A DNA stretch of 64,000 nt, taken from NCBI RefSeq assembly GCF_038396675.1, contig NC_088934.1:49652001-49716000 (forward strand), written 5' to 3'. This DNA comes from Hydra vulgaris (lineage: Eukaryota; Cnidaria; Hydrozoa; Anthoathecata; Hydridae). The notes under the pieces are model-generated. The model was not told where the DNA came from, searched no databases, and saw nothing but the letters and a program-made list of their open reading frames with translations. Each line of letters begins with the position of its first letter. Position 1 is the first letter of the stretch. This document shows, in pieces, positions 1-31,440 of this stretch. Made by a program: the position numbers and the translations under genes.

Positions 1-300
1 TTGCCCAATAATAACTGGGACTGATTGCACAAAGTTTTTGTTTGGGTGTTTTATTTGTTGCACAACTTGCACAACATCGTCTGTTGTTTCTTTTAATTGG
101 CAAGTGTTTTGACAACATTTTTGGTGAACCTGGAAGCTGTCCAGATTTTTCTGATTGTTTCAATGCTGTCATTTTCAAATCTACTTCAATTAATTTTTCT
201 GCCAATAAAACTTGAAAAGACTTCAACACATGACTTTTTTCTAATGAGATCATAGTGTGTCCAAACCATAGCGAAAGGTTTAAAGCAAACAGAAAAAATT
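1..300 (-). pseudogene. piggyBac-like transposase C-terminal fragment (runs off the window)
   Basis: The minus strand reads open from about 300 down to the window edge. The frame ends in a basic, cysteine-bearing tail: a KHLP-IKR stretch followed by RRCCASCATNK and a late Cys. This resembles the Cys-rich DNA-binding tail that follows the catalytic core in piggyBac/PGBD transposases, where a 'KHFP..KR..RRC..C' pattern is usual. No catalytic Asp can be seen because only about 95 residues are present. It could instead be the last exon of a domesticated PGBD gene. The family call rests on motif resemblance only. Confidence 0.4.
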
Positions 301-18800
<18,500 letters not shown>

Positions 18801-18805
18801 CTATT

Positions 18806-19005
18806 GACAGTGACGGATCCAGGAATTTTTGGTAAGGGAGGAGGAGTAATGTTGAAATATTTTTGTATTTTGCACCACATTTGCGTCTCCTAAAAAAATA
18901 AAATATATACCCAATTTCTAACATTTTTTAGGACTTTCAGATTTTGATGGGGGGGGGGGAGGATGTATATCGTAAAATATTCCCCCCCCCCCCTTTTAAT
19001 TAGGG
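18806..19005. mobile_element. Short repeat family starting TGACGGATCCAGG, copy 1
   Basis: Shares several blocks with 40370-40500, some inverted: TGACGGAT(C/T)CAGG, AATATTTTTGTATTTTG(C/T)ACCACATTTGCG, and AGGACTTTCAGATTTTG. Includes a 10-G run at 18951-18960 and a 13-C run at about 18981-18994. Confidence 0.6.
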
Positions 19006-19560
19006 AGTTTAATTATTAATTAGAGAGTTTTGTTACGTGACATTTTATCGCAGAAAAAAATACTTCGTTTGTTTTTGAAAAACTTCTTCCAAAAAACGCA
19101 AGAAATGATTTTATGTTGGTGTCGAAGAATAAAAACCCACCCACGAAAATTAATAGTATATACGTATATATAGATATTATTTTTTAAAAAAAGGATGTAC
19201 TACAATAATTTGTTTCGGGACGACGTTTCGCTTTAGAATTGATAAAGTTATTTAATTTTAAATGTTTCAGTTTTGTTTAAATACACGTAAATTAAGATAA
19301 TTCTTTCGTGTCCACATAAAAATAGATTTTGCAATTGTTTATTTATTATGTGACTAAGTTTTAGCAATTTTTTTTTTTTTCAGTTTAATAGGGTGGGTTT
19401 TTTTTTCTAAGTGGAGATTTTTAAATTTTCCCCGTCTTTAGAAATTATTAGTGCCGTTATCGAAGCCAATTATTTTTGGAAAAAAAAAAAAAGAAAAGTA
19501 GTGTATTCTTTTAGGACTTGATGATTATTTTATTGTAAACCACTTTAGCGGATTTACCTG
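19006..19560. other. AT-rich stretch, no gene seen
   Basis: Only homopolymer runs and random short frames. Confidence 0.5.
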
Positions 19561-19566
19561 TGGCAC

Positions 19567-19824
<258 letters not shown>

Positions 19825-19837
19825 ATTTAAAACATTA

Positions 19838-19921
19838 GATAATACGAATTCTCTCAATACTAAATAATTTATTTGAAATTTTCGCCGGATTATAGGCACC
19901 GGCATCATCAGCATATAATAT
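19838..19921 (-). ncRNA. Hammerhead-ribozyme-like motif, copy A
   Basis: On the minus strand: an AT stem ending ATATG, the core CTGATGA (19905-19911), one extra U, stem II GCCGG (19899-19903) with loop TGCCTATAAT and closing CCGGC (19884-19888), then GAAA (19880-19883). Downstream, AATTT can pair with GAATT, followed by a candidate NUH cleavage site and CGTATTAT, which can pair with the upstream ATATTATATG. This is the type I (open stem I) layout. Compared with copy B, stem II differs at two positions that covary. The extra base after CTGATGA is non-canonical. Confidence 0.42.
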
Positions 19922-19955
19922 AATATAATTACAAAAATTGTAACCGTTATGTGTA

Positions 19956-19957
19956 TA

Positions 19958-20037
<80 letters not shown>

Positions 20038-20045
20038 TATACATA
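19956..20045. repeat. (TA)n microsatellite
   Basis: TA tract adjoining the 5' side of hammerhead-like copy A. Confidence 0.96.
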
Positions 20046-20175
20046 TTTTTATTTTTATTTTTTTATTTTTTTTTTATTTTCTAAATCTTTATTTAAAATT
20101 GATTAGCATTACAAGTAATGAATTGTACAATTTTATCTGTCCTTTAATATCAATAGTTTGCTAAGGGGAGGAATA

Positions 20176-20925
20176 TTATTTATGCATCGAAAAGGCAGTA
20201 GAGCTTCCAATATTGCTTGGGAGGTTGAGGTCACTGACGCCATCACGAAGGATTCGGAGGTGTTTTTGAATAAAAGTTTTCTGGTAAGTAGTTGTTTTTG
20301 CGGTGTTAAGAGCATACGGGAATCTATTAGGGTTTCTGCTGTTGGTTTGAGTTAATTTAGTAGTTATAGGATGGCATGGGTCTGCAAGGATCTTTTTGAG
20401 TGTATTAATACAGATTCTGTCAAGTAACTCTTCAATGTCAAAAATAATATTGAAGCTGCTTGAATTGGTTACATCAATTCCAATAATTTGTAGGGCATTT
20501 TTATAAAAATGTTGGATCTCTCGTTTTGCAGCAGCACTGCACGAAGTGAGAATAGGAGCACTATATATCAAGTGGCTAATAGCGTAAGATCGGTAGACCT
20601 GTAAAAGGTTTGGCTGAGTGTGACCAATTTGCTTAAGACGTCTGAGCAGATATGGTATTAATTTTATTTTGTTGTGAACTTTTGTCCATTGTTCATCCCA
20701 ATCAATATTCTCATTGAGCATGATTCCAAGATATTTGTGGCTGCTGACTATTTCAAGTTCAGTATTATTGAGTACAATGGATGGTAAAGCTTGAATTTCG
20801 GAGCATCTGGGAATAATTCTTATGATTTTACATTTCGTGCCATTAAGTTTCATTTTTATTTACCTTTGACCAGAGAGCGACGCCATCAACAATGGATTGA
20901 GGCAGGTTGGTAGGAAATTTATATA
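20176..20925 (-). pseudogene. Non-LTR retrotransposon reverse-transcriptase C-terminal part
   Basis: A 225-codon open frame (20176-20853) carries MKLNGTKCKII, the HKYLGIMLNENIDWDEQW box, then LRRLKQIG and a run through SHLIYSAPIL, ELLDRICINTLKKIL and a basic C-terminus. This is the thumb and post-thumb region of LINE polymerases ('HKYLGV.LD..L.W..H'). Upstream, LPQSIVDGVALWSKVNK is in a different frame, a 1-base shift within an A-rich run. The palm with its YADD box is not found, so it is a 5'-truncated, shifted copy. Confidence 0.78.
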
Positions 20926-21030
20926 TGTATGTATGTATGTATGAGGCAGGTTGGTAGGAAATTTATATATGTATGTATGTATGTATGAGGCAGGTTGGTA
21001 GGAAATTTATATATGTATGTATGTATGTAT
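20899..21030. repeat. 44-bp tandem repeat, three units
   Basis: GAGGCAGGTTGGTAGGAAAT followed by TTATATATG(TATG)n, repeated at 20899, 20943 and 20987 with exact 44-bp spacing. The first unit overlaps the 5' end of the LINE fragment. Confidence 0.95.
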
Positions 21031-21040
21031 GTATATATAT

Positions 21041-23256
<2,216 letters not shown>

Positions 23257-23401
23257 CCCAGTGGGCACGGGACGTTAAAAGAACGTTTTTAAACGTCTTT
23301 TGAACGTTTCGAATGTCTTTTAAAGGTCTTTTGAACTTTTTTTAAAAAGACGTCGTTTGAACGTTCAAAAGACGTCTTTTTTAGGTTCCGTACCCACTGG
23401 G
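23257..23401. mobile_element. MITE with CCCAGTGGGCA-type TIRs
   Basis: Ends CCCAGTGGGCACGGGAC and GTTCCGTACCCACTGGG. The interior is built of repeated AACGTCTTTTGAACG-like units in both orientations and can fold fully. 145 bp, non-coding. Confidence 0.8.
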
Positions 23402-23430
23402 ACAACTATTTGAACTTTATTGGTTAAATA

Positions 23431-23550
23431 ATATCGCACACCCAGATAAAGGGTGCTACAAGTCAAAAATTATGGATATTGAGTTATGAATGTCATTTGA
23501 TCGTATGACACTTTTTCACTTGTGGCACCCTTGATCTGGGTGTACGATAT
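23431..23550. mobile_element. 120-bp fold-back MITE
   Basis: ATATCGCACACCCAGAT at the left is the inverse of ATCTGGGTGTACGATAT at the right, with inner AAGGGTGC(T/C)ACAAGT arms matching. It lies 29 bp from the preceding MITE. Confidence 0.85.
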
Positions 23551-23999
23551 ATACGGAAAACTTAACGTAGTTAATGGAGTTCTGCAGAATACACAGTTTT
23601 TGTGATAGAACTTACATTAACGATAAACAAAAAACAAAGCCTACGAGTTTGCACTATTAGACACATATTTACTAGACGTTTTTGAGGTTAAAATTTTAGG
23701 CGCTCTAACTGAGGCGCTTTTATGTTTCGTTTTAGTTAAGTTTGTAGAAAAAATTTTATTAAAGAAATTTTACAAAACTGCAATGAGTAAATAACTATTG
23801 TTAAACTCAAAATATATATTTTTTACTCAAAATCTTCTGATTGTATTTTCATCATTCGATGTTTCACAATTTCCAAATATAGAAACATGTATAACAAAAT
23901 CCATCTTTCCCTCCCCTCAATGTTAAGGAGGAAAAAACTTCAAAATATTTCTTTTTTTTTTAATAGCAATTTTCTGTGAAGAAAAATAATAAATGTAAT

Positions 24000-25031
24000 A
24001 GTTTCTGTGATAATTTGCTGTGTCCCCTCTGCTCTTTCAGGTGTTAAGGTCTTTCTTACAGAAGATATGTTATTATTATTACTGATGTCAGATCAGGTTA
24101 TCCTGCTACTGGTAACATGAACCCAGTACAACCTGTTTCATGTCCTGCTGCCTTTTGTGATCACTTTTTTAGGCAAAGGCTAGGGAAATGCTAACTCTGA
24201 CTTAACAGTTTCCTTGACTTGGAGCTCTCGATTGAGTAAAAGCTAGAGATGGTGGCTCAATAAAAATGCTCATCTGAGGCAGATGTTAAATGCATCCAGT
24301 TACTGTCTTGTAGAAGACCTACAAGAAAAAAACTTAACGGATAAACAGCATCTATCTTTCGACCAGCTTCGCAAACCTTTTTCATCTATTAGGCTGGTGT
24401 ACGCCAATAGATGTGATATAAATACATCTACATCATTCCATCAACTACTGTAAAATATCAGAGTACTAAAAGTGACATGTTGCGCATGGATGGCGTCCCT
24501 GTTTGTACTTTTGGTGTGCATAGAAGAGGCCACATATGGAGCCCTTTGTTTCGGCTCAGGGTTTATTAATAGTAATGAGGCAATAGCTTGGACTATTAGA
24601 TAGTGTACTGAGTATTATCTGTGCTTTGAGTCAAGTTCTTTAACGGTGGTAAAAAATGAATAATGTACCAAAAACTATAAAACACAAAAAACCATTGTCA
24701 TCACCAAGTTCTCTAAAACGATCATTCACTAACATTCGTGGTCTTCGACTTTTCTTCTGTTGAGTCTTATCTCTTGCAAAGTTCATCAGACTTAATTGTT
24801 CTTTGTGAGACTAATTTGAGTTCAGCTGTCTCATCTTGCGATCTTAGTGTTGAAGGTTATCTTCCTTTAGTTCGTAAAGACTCTAATAGTCACATGCTTG
24901 ACCTGGGCATTTACATTCGTAAGAATTCACCCATTTGTCGTGAAACAAGGTTTGAATCCACAGACTATTCTTTAATGTGCTTTCGTTTAGCACCACTTTA
25001 CTCTTTTACACTTTACTATAGTTTGCTATAG
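24000..25031 (+). pseudogene. CR1-like LINE 5' region and endonuclease fragment
   Basis: The endonuclease begins SLKRSFTNIRGLR (about 24710) and shifts frame. It then reads FSSVESYLLQSSSDLIVLCE, TNLSSAVSSCDLSVEGYLPL and VRKDSNSHMLDLGIYIRKN. This is the N-terminal half of an APE-type LINE endonuclease, with the catalytic Glu in LCETNL. It stops at 25031, before the catalytic Asp/His. The preceding 24000-24700 reads as non-coding LINE leader. Confidence 0.72.
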
Positions 25032-25135
25032 TTAAACTCTAAACTAAGCAGAAGTTCACACATAAAAATATACAGTTATCGCTGATGCAAACACTCATAA
25101 TTATTAGAGTTAACTACTTATAAATGCAAAACATT

Positions 25136-25243
25136 CCTGGCAACCCACTAAATAACGTTGTGTTTGATTGGCCTGGCAACCCACTAAACAACGTTGTGTT
25201 TGATTGGCCTGGCAACCCACTAAATAACATTGTGTTTGATTGA
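25136..25243. repeat. 36-bp tandem repeat, three units
   Basis: CCTGGCAACCCACTAAATAA and the rest of the 36-bp unit starts at 25136, 25172 and 25208; the units differ at two or three bases. Confidence 0.95.
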
Positions 25244-25734
25244 ATAGCTATCAAACTATAAGTAACTATCTTATGCTCATAAAAATCATGTGTAATCTAG
25301 CTGAGCTACTGTTGTTTGTTTTTATACCTCGACATCGGTTGTTTAAGGTTTTGTATTTTTTTAATATTTCTCCAAGCTGTTAGTTTATGAATCAAAAGCT
25401 AAAAATATTAGACGATATATATTTAATTTGCATTAATTTTCACCAAAAGATAATTACATCTAATTAAACAACTAAAACTAAAAGTTTTGCATTTTGTGTT
25501 TAAAGAAATTTAAAGAAAATGCACCAGAAAAAATCTGCGCGTACATTTTAAAGGATATTTTTTTTAACTATTGTATTTATATTGTATTGTATGACATTGA
25601 ATGTTATATATATTTTGAAAGTACATATATTAATATTCTTAAATTTGTACTTAAGAAAGTTTGCGAAGTTTTGTACGTGAAAACGCACGCACTTTGCGTT
25701 TTACACTTAACATAAGCTTTTGCACAGTCTTTGG
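25244..25734. other. No gene seen
   Basis: AT-rich. One open frame (25494-25715) has low-complexity Tyr/Ile-rich content and no recognisable domain. Confidence 0.4.
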
Positions 25735-25975
25735 CTAGACTTTTTTGGTAGCTCTAATCCATTTATTTTTGAAGTGTTTAATGTTTTTGGCTTTTTTTAC
25801 ATTGAACCTTAGCTTTCTTTTGACAAGAGTCCAATATCTTTCAATCGGGCGTAGTTCGGGACAATTTTGTGGATTGCAGTGTTTTTTAAAGAAATCTACT
25901 TTATCTTCTCGAAGCCAGTTTAAAGTTGTCCAAGAGTAGTGACATGATGCTAAATTGGGCCAAAATAATGGTTTA

Positions 25976-25983
25976 CTCGCGTG
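25976..25983. repeat. 8-bp target site duplication, left
   Basis: CTCGCGTG, identical to 26381-26388. Confidence 0.93.
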
Positions 25984-26380
25984 TAGTAAGCGACCGGGGC
26001 TATGGCCGGGGCTAGGTTCGATAACACATGGCCGCAACCGGGGCCAGGTGTATGACCAGGGCTGCATAAATATTAATAGAACCTATAAAAATATTATTTT
26101 TAATTAAAATTTAAGATATTAATTTTGTTTAAAAACAATATTTTATAGGATTTATCAATTTTAATGCAATCCCTGCCGGGTTTGTGACCGGGGCTGCATT
26201 AATATTAATAGATCCTATAAAAGTATTGTTTTTAATTATAACTCATATTATAAATTTAAATTAAAAAAATTTTTTTTATAGGATCTATCAATATTTATGC
26301 AGCCCTGGTCATAAACCTGGCCTCGGTCGTGGCTATGTGTTATCAAACCTAGCCCCGGCCATAGCCTCGGTCGCTTACTA
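25984..26380. mobile_element. hAT-type MITE (397 bp) inside the Tc1/mariner pseudogene
   Basis: TIRs TAGTAAGCGACC (left) and GGTCGCTTACTA (right), flanked by perfect direct 8-bp repeats CTCGCGTG. Inside are GC-rich hairpin blocks (CCGGGGCTATGGCCGGGG, GGGGCTGCATTAATATTAAT) separated by AT-rich arms. Removing the element and one target copy restores the reading of the transposase fragment (RTHAS joined to KPLFW). Confidence 0.93.
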
Positions 26381-26388
26381 CTCGCGTG
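26381..26388. repeat. 8-bp target site duplication, right
   Basis: CTCGCGTG, direct repeat of 25976-25983. Confidence 0.93.
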
Positions 26389-27350
26389 TGTTCTTAAAAA
26401 CAGCAAAAGACGTTTATTGGGACATTCTTTTATGTATATTTTGGTGTTAATTGTTCCCGTGGTCACAAAACAAGAGCTTCTTTCACCACATTCACAAATT
26501 GCTTGCCAAACTAAGATTTTTTTAGCGAATTTTTGCATTCCAATGCATTTATAATTGGAATTCAGTTTCTTGCGAATAATTGCTAATTAATATTGGTGCC
26601 AAGGAAGAGATCAAAAAAAAGCAGCAAAATAAGTTTTATCGTCAATCAACAAACAAGATTTTTCGGCACATATTTTTTTATGGAGCTCTTTGAACAACGA
26701 ATTGCGACATTTTCTTGCTTTTCTTCAGGACGAGGATCTATTTTCTTTTTATCAGATTTATAGCCACTACTTATCTTTATTTATTGTATAGTGGAAGCAC
26801 TTGTCTTAAATTTATTCACTAAAGTTCGAACAGAAAACTCCGGTTTTCTGTCTAAGGCATCTTTCACTTTTTTACCAAGATCTCGTCTAACAAAGCATTT
26901 TTTTCATCCACTTCCTGATTGTACCAGTGTCCTTAAATAGTTTCACAACGCTTTGCACTGTTCTCAAAGCAATCTCCAACTCTTTAGAATTGTTTCGTTT
27001 GATACACCAGGATTTTCAACAAAAATGCAAAATTTTTTCTCGCTTCTTATCTTGATTTGATGAAATTTCAATTAAAACTAATTGTTTTAATAACAGAGTT
27101 GTTTAAAATTTGAATAACACTAATTCAACGACATTTTAAAACAATCAGCTATTTAAAATGATGCACGGTTTCCGTAAACACCACATCAGAACAAGGGCAG
27201 ATTTTTTCTGGTACATGTCTTAAGTCACAAAATTGTGATTTTTCAATAAGCTTTTTTGAAAATTTCTGCATTGCTTAAGTACTTAGTTTTTATTTAAAAT
27301 TTTAGTTCAGTACGAAAGTCAGAATGTTTTAAGCATATAACACAAGTTCA

Positions 27351-27646
27351 TATTTTCTGCCTTTTTAGATACTAAGACCAGAGGAGCAAATAATATTGAT
27401 GAAATGTTTTTTATAGTATGTTTTATAGTTTACTATACAATTTCTATGATTAAATAAAAAATAATAATAAAATATAAAATTATATAATAATAAATAAATA
27501 CAATAAAATAAATAAATATAATTAAAAAAAGTAATAATAAAATAAAAAATAAAAATAAAATAAATAAAAATATAATCTATAGTATACGATATATTTTCTG
27601 CCTTTTTAGATACTGAGACCAGAGGAGCAAATAATATTGATGCAAT
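27351..27646. repeat. 55-bp direct repeat pair enclosing an AAATA-rich tract
   Basis: TATTTTCTGCCTTTTTAGAT and the following 35 bases occur at 27351-27405 and 27591-27646 with few changes. Between them (27440-27590) is a low-complexity (AAATA/AATA)n region, suggesting expansion or recombination between the copies. Confidence 0.9.
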
Positions 27647-27787
27647 ATTTTTATAGTTTAATATTTAAACAATATTGCGCCAATTTTGTTTGCTACTCGG
27701 GGTTAATATAGCCAAGTTGGCCTAAACATTTTTGTTTATTGACCATTTTATTTGGTGTCAATGAGATCTAATGATTTATATTGTATA

Positions 27788-27791
27788 TATG

Positions 27792-27866
<75 letters not shown>
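27788..27866. repeat. (TA)n microsatellite
   Basis: TA tract on the left of the fold-back element. Confidence 0.97.
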
Positions 27867-27869
<3 letters not shown>

Positions 27870-27933
27870 TATAAATTATGTTAGTGTATTCTACAAACAG
27901 AGTGCTCAATGTTCTTAAAGAAGAGAGCAATAA

Positions 27934-28134
27934 TAAATTAGTAAAAACACTTATCTAACTTTTTATTTCTTCAACACAGTGTTTCTCCATCAGTAGGTTC
28001 ATCAGGAAGAATTCTTCCTGATGAACCTACTGATTCAGTAGGTTCAACAGGAAGAATTCTTCCTGATGAATCTACGGATGGAGAAACACTGTGTAGAAGA
28101 AATAAAAAATTAGATAAGTGTTTTTACTAATTTA
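27934..28134. mobile_element. 201-bp fold-back (palindromic) element between two (TA)n arrays
   Basis: Left TAAATTAGTAAAAACACTTA mirrors right TAAGTGTTTTTACTAATTTA. Arms continue with CACAGTGTTTCTCCATC and its complement and an inner palindrome GGAAGAATTCTTCC that occurs twice. The element can fold into one long hairpin. TA arrays abut both sides. Confidence 0.88.
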
Positions 28135-28144
28135 TATATATATA

Positions 28145-28240
<96 letters not shown>
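28131..28240. repeat. (TA)n microsatellite
   Basis: TA tract on the right of the fold-back element. Confidence 0.97.
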
Positions 28241-28242
<2 letters not shown>

Positions 28243-28700
28243 CTGATTTTTTGTTTTAATAAATATTTTTTGAGGTGTCTCAAACCTTAAGTTAGTCTTA
28301 GTAATCTTCAAACTTATCTATTGGTGGCCTTTGCATGTTATTACTTGTATTGTCCATTTATTGGCCATATATTGTATTAATTTAAAGCCTTTACAATTTT
28401 TTACTGCAATCTGTATCTTTAAAATTGTTCAGAGATATTTTATTTATAATATATTTTATATTACTACGTATTAAATTTATATATAGTTCTTTAAATGTTC
28501 AGCAATATTATTAATTATTTTGGTAGATCTTTTATTTTTTATAATAATAATAAAGTTTAAAAAAATAATAACTTCAATAGTTAAAAAATGACATGCACAA
28601 TGTCATTGTTGCAACTAAAATAGCTCGTTATTGCAAAAAGCAGCAGCTATTCAATATTAAATTCCAAGAAAAAAGTAACTTAGAGAAAAGTACCTTAAAG
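28241..28700. other. No gene seen
   Basis: AT-rich; a repeated TTAGAGAAAAGTA(C/T) unit (about 28680-28760) is the only structure. Confidence 0.5.
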
Positions 28701-28799
28701 TAAAATAACTTGGAGAAAAGTACCTTAGAGTAAAGTAACTTAGAGAAAAGTACTTTAGAGGAGATTTCTTATTTGGAGTTAGACCTTAACTTCATCCAA

Positions 28800-29640
28800 A
28801 TTTACCAAACTATATAAAAAAAAGTCGATTATGTTACAAAAGAGCAAGTTACTGTATCAAATTTGGAAAAGACAATTTATGTCTCACAGCTTATTAAGAA
28901 ATATTAGATAAAGTATAAATATGATAAACCATCAGAAAAAAAATGGTGATTACTTAACAACACAAGAATTTCGTTGTAATAAAAACTGAAGAAACATTAA
29001 CTTTTTGTAATCAGTGCCTGTCAGTGCCAAAGGTTTCTAAATATTTTTCTACAATTAAACAAGTTTCTAAATAAAACGGGTACTTTTGTTATGCCTTCTT
29101 CTAATTAGAATATATATGAGACTACACTGCAGTTTGACATTAAACAGGGCAAAACTGTTACAGAAGTGTTTTACATGTTCAGTTTTTCACTTCAAGAAAT
29201 AATGAAAGCATGACTGTAATTGCTAATGTGAATGCTACTGGAGAAACTTTACCTCTGTACTTAATATCAAAAGGTCAAACAATAACATTACTTCATGCTA
29301 TATAAGAAGAAAAGTTTTAAGCTATATAATAGAGAATTAAAAATGTTAAACTAAAGATAAATTAGAGAATTTACAAGCAATATAGTTTTAAGAGTAGCTA
29401 TAAGCTAACATTGGAAGTTCCAAAATAAAGTGATAGTAAAATTGGATTAAACCAACAGGCCTCAGGTACTCATAGCTGACGGACATCTCTCTTGAAGTTT
29501 ATTTGAATTATTATCTGTTGATATTGACTATGACATTGAAATCGTTGAGGTTGTTTCCAATGTTTGCAGCCGGTATTAAATTTATTAAAAGTATTGAAAG
29601 TTCGAAACATTATAAAAACTTGAGTTAAACAGTTTTTTTT
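28800..29640 (+). pseudogene. pogo/Tigger-like (DDE_1) transposase, heavily decayed
   Basis: Frame-broken text includes ESMTVIANVNATGETLPLYL with ISKGQT (about 29205-29275), which matches the 'VTVIACVNA.G..LPP..IFKG' block of pogo-type DDE_1 transposases. Then LIADGHLS (about 29467-29490) is equivalent to the 'DGHxSH' second catalytic motif. A region after it has the length of the 'LQPLDVG' segment but is decayed. Many stops. Confidence 0.5.
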
Positions 29641-29759
29641 GTTTTGGAAATGACACTCTTATAGCTTTTATTTGAGCAATTTCAAGTTTTACTTCCCTCA
29701 TATTTAACAACTTAGTTGTTTTGCTCTCAATGGAAATTTCATCTTTTTAGATTGATATA

Positions 29760-31440
29760 CTACTCTCCATCATTTTTAAATTGTTTGTTTCCGTTCTCAA
29801 TTTCCATAGACTTAAGTTTATCTTGAAATAATTCTATAGTATCTTTATAAGCATTTTTATTAAAACTACATACTACTTTAAAAGATTCTTTCCCATCTTT
29901 CGTTGAACAACCTAAAATGTTTTCCAAGACAAGATGTGAAAGAAAATTGCTAACATCCACTTTTTCAACTTTGCTTTTAAAATGTTTAAATACTTAAGAA
30001 AATATGCTGTTAGTATCCGCTCGTTTCTTTCGTTTTTGAATTTGGAGGATAACATTTTTAAAAAAAAGCTTAGATGTTCATAACTAAATTTCCCATTACT
30101 CTCGCAAAATTCATAAAGAAAGTTTTCAAAATTACTAAAATAGTTTGATGATTCAGTTAAAATAATGTTATCAATATCTTATGACAAAACATCCGCCATC
30201 TTTATATCGCCGTGCATTTTTTTTTTTTTTTTCATTTCTTTCTGTTGACAAATTGGTAAATTGAAATGTTAGATAAGAAGTTGTTGCCGAAACTTGTGGT
30301 GTGGTAATGTACTCATCAAATTTAGTTTAACTTTAACTGGATTACAAAAATAATGAATTTTAATGCTTCTATGAAAATTTTGACATTTGATAAACTTGGT
30401 TGCATAATAATGCTTGTGTAATTTATTTCGTTCAATACATCGTGCCATGTATTTCCATATATTATTATACATATGAATTCCAAAGTATCTATTTTAGCTA
30501 TTTTCCTTAATTATCTTCACAGCTTTGATGTGATTCTACTACCTTGTATCAATTAAAAAATTAACTGTTAGTGATGGGCACTTCAATTCAAAATACTCCA
30601 ACATTTTGTGGAACCAGAAAAAAAATTATAAAGGCTCTAAATTCCAAAAAATGTCACAAGTTCTAATTTAACTTTTACACAATCGACAATAATAAGGATA
30701 ACGTGTTGTACAAGAGACAAAGAGTGCTTGCTTATTTCTACCTAAAATTATCTGTTGTAAGCCCTTGCTTCTAATATTTGCACAATTGCCGTATACTTGA
30801 CCTTTTATATCTTTAAGTGAAAGTTTACTTTCATTTAATGAAACAAAATTTTTTTGCTCTAATCCATGACTTAAAAAATTAAATTTTGTTTACATACATT
30901 TCTTAATTTTATAACACAAATTGCATAGAAAAAATCAGGAAAAGTTCAAAAATTTACAAACCTGTGGTATTGTTAATAATAGTAAAGCGTAAGAAACTCT
31001 CTCGGATGTCGACCACCACTGAATTGTTATGTTTTTCTATGACTAGATATCGCATGATAAAAGTGTGCAATCTGCAATAATGGTGGTAGTATTTGGTTTT
31101 CTAAATTTTTTAAGGATTTCCTCTCTAGTAGTACAAGTTAATAACTAAATAATTTCTTTTGGGATATTTTTGTTGAAGAAATGCGTTTTATTTGGAAACA
31201 TGATATTCCATAATTGGATTAAATTCTCCCATAAGTTTAACTATTTTTAGGAACCTACTGTTTTCTTCATACAGTTTTTCGGATGATCTATAAATGTTTT
31301 GTGATGCTATCAAAGGGATTTTGGAAATTTTGCTAACATTATGATTTTGGCTCGATTCTTTACCTTCCATCTCAACTTCATGTTCTCTGATTTCGTTTGA
31401 ATTGATTTCATACGGCAAAGTGTTTATCTTAAAATCGTTG
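29760..31440 (-). pseudogene. TTF-zinc-finger / hAT-like transposase, decayed
   Basis: On the minus strand: ENSRFLKIVKLMGEFNPIME (about 31230-31270), a core with VIEKHNNSVVVDIRESFLRF and a GQVYGNCANIRSKG segment (about 30760) corresponding to 'GQGYDNGANM.GK'. Then ALFVSCTTRY(P) corresponds to 'ALFVPCAAHSLNL', and finally a 66-codon frame at 29760-29960. This order matches the zinc-finger MYM 1-like/TTF family of hAT-derived proteins found in many copies in invertebrate genomes. Stops throughout. Confidence 0.6.

Larger units (their letters stand above)
25735..27080 (-). pseudogene. Tc1/mariner-like (IS630-type) transposase, interrupted by a MITE
   Basis: Reading down the minus strand: an N-terminal helix-turn-helix-like part (VQSVVKLFKDTGTIRKW at about 26960), a stop-broken middle, then KFAKKILVWQAICECGERSS (about 26490-26530) and KIYIKECPNKRLLLFLRTHA. 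After the MITE insertion it continues KPLFWPNLASCHYSWTTLNW (usually 'WPDLASCHY'; the Asp is Asn here) and NCPELRPIERYWTLVKRKLR, which holds the third catalytic acid as PIE. Frameshifts and stops in the N-terminal half and loss of the second Asp make it inactive. Confidence 0.78.

Noticed and set aside
19838..20044. YADD-like peptide (ILYADDAGAYNP) suggesting a reverse-transcriptase catalytic box
   Set aside because: The same bases form the CTGATGA/GAAA structured motif in both copies, and no neighbouring RT motifs are in frame, so the resemblance is coincidental.
20899..21030. CRISPR-like array
   Set aside because: The 44-bp units are contiguous without spacers; this is a plain tandem repeat in a eukaryotic genome.
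25136..25243. CRISPR-like array or regulatory array
   Set aside because: Contiguous 36-bp tandem units with no unique spacers.
27934..28134. Second hammerhead candidate (CTGATGAA ... GGAGAAAC) in the fold-back element
   Set aside because: Only a 2-bp stem II can form between the core boxes, and the CTGATGA overlaps the inner palindrome arm; no consistent stems I and III.
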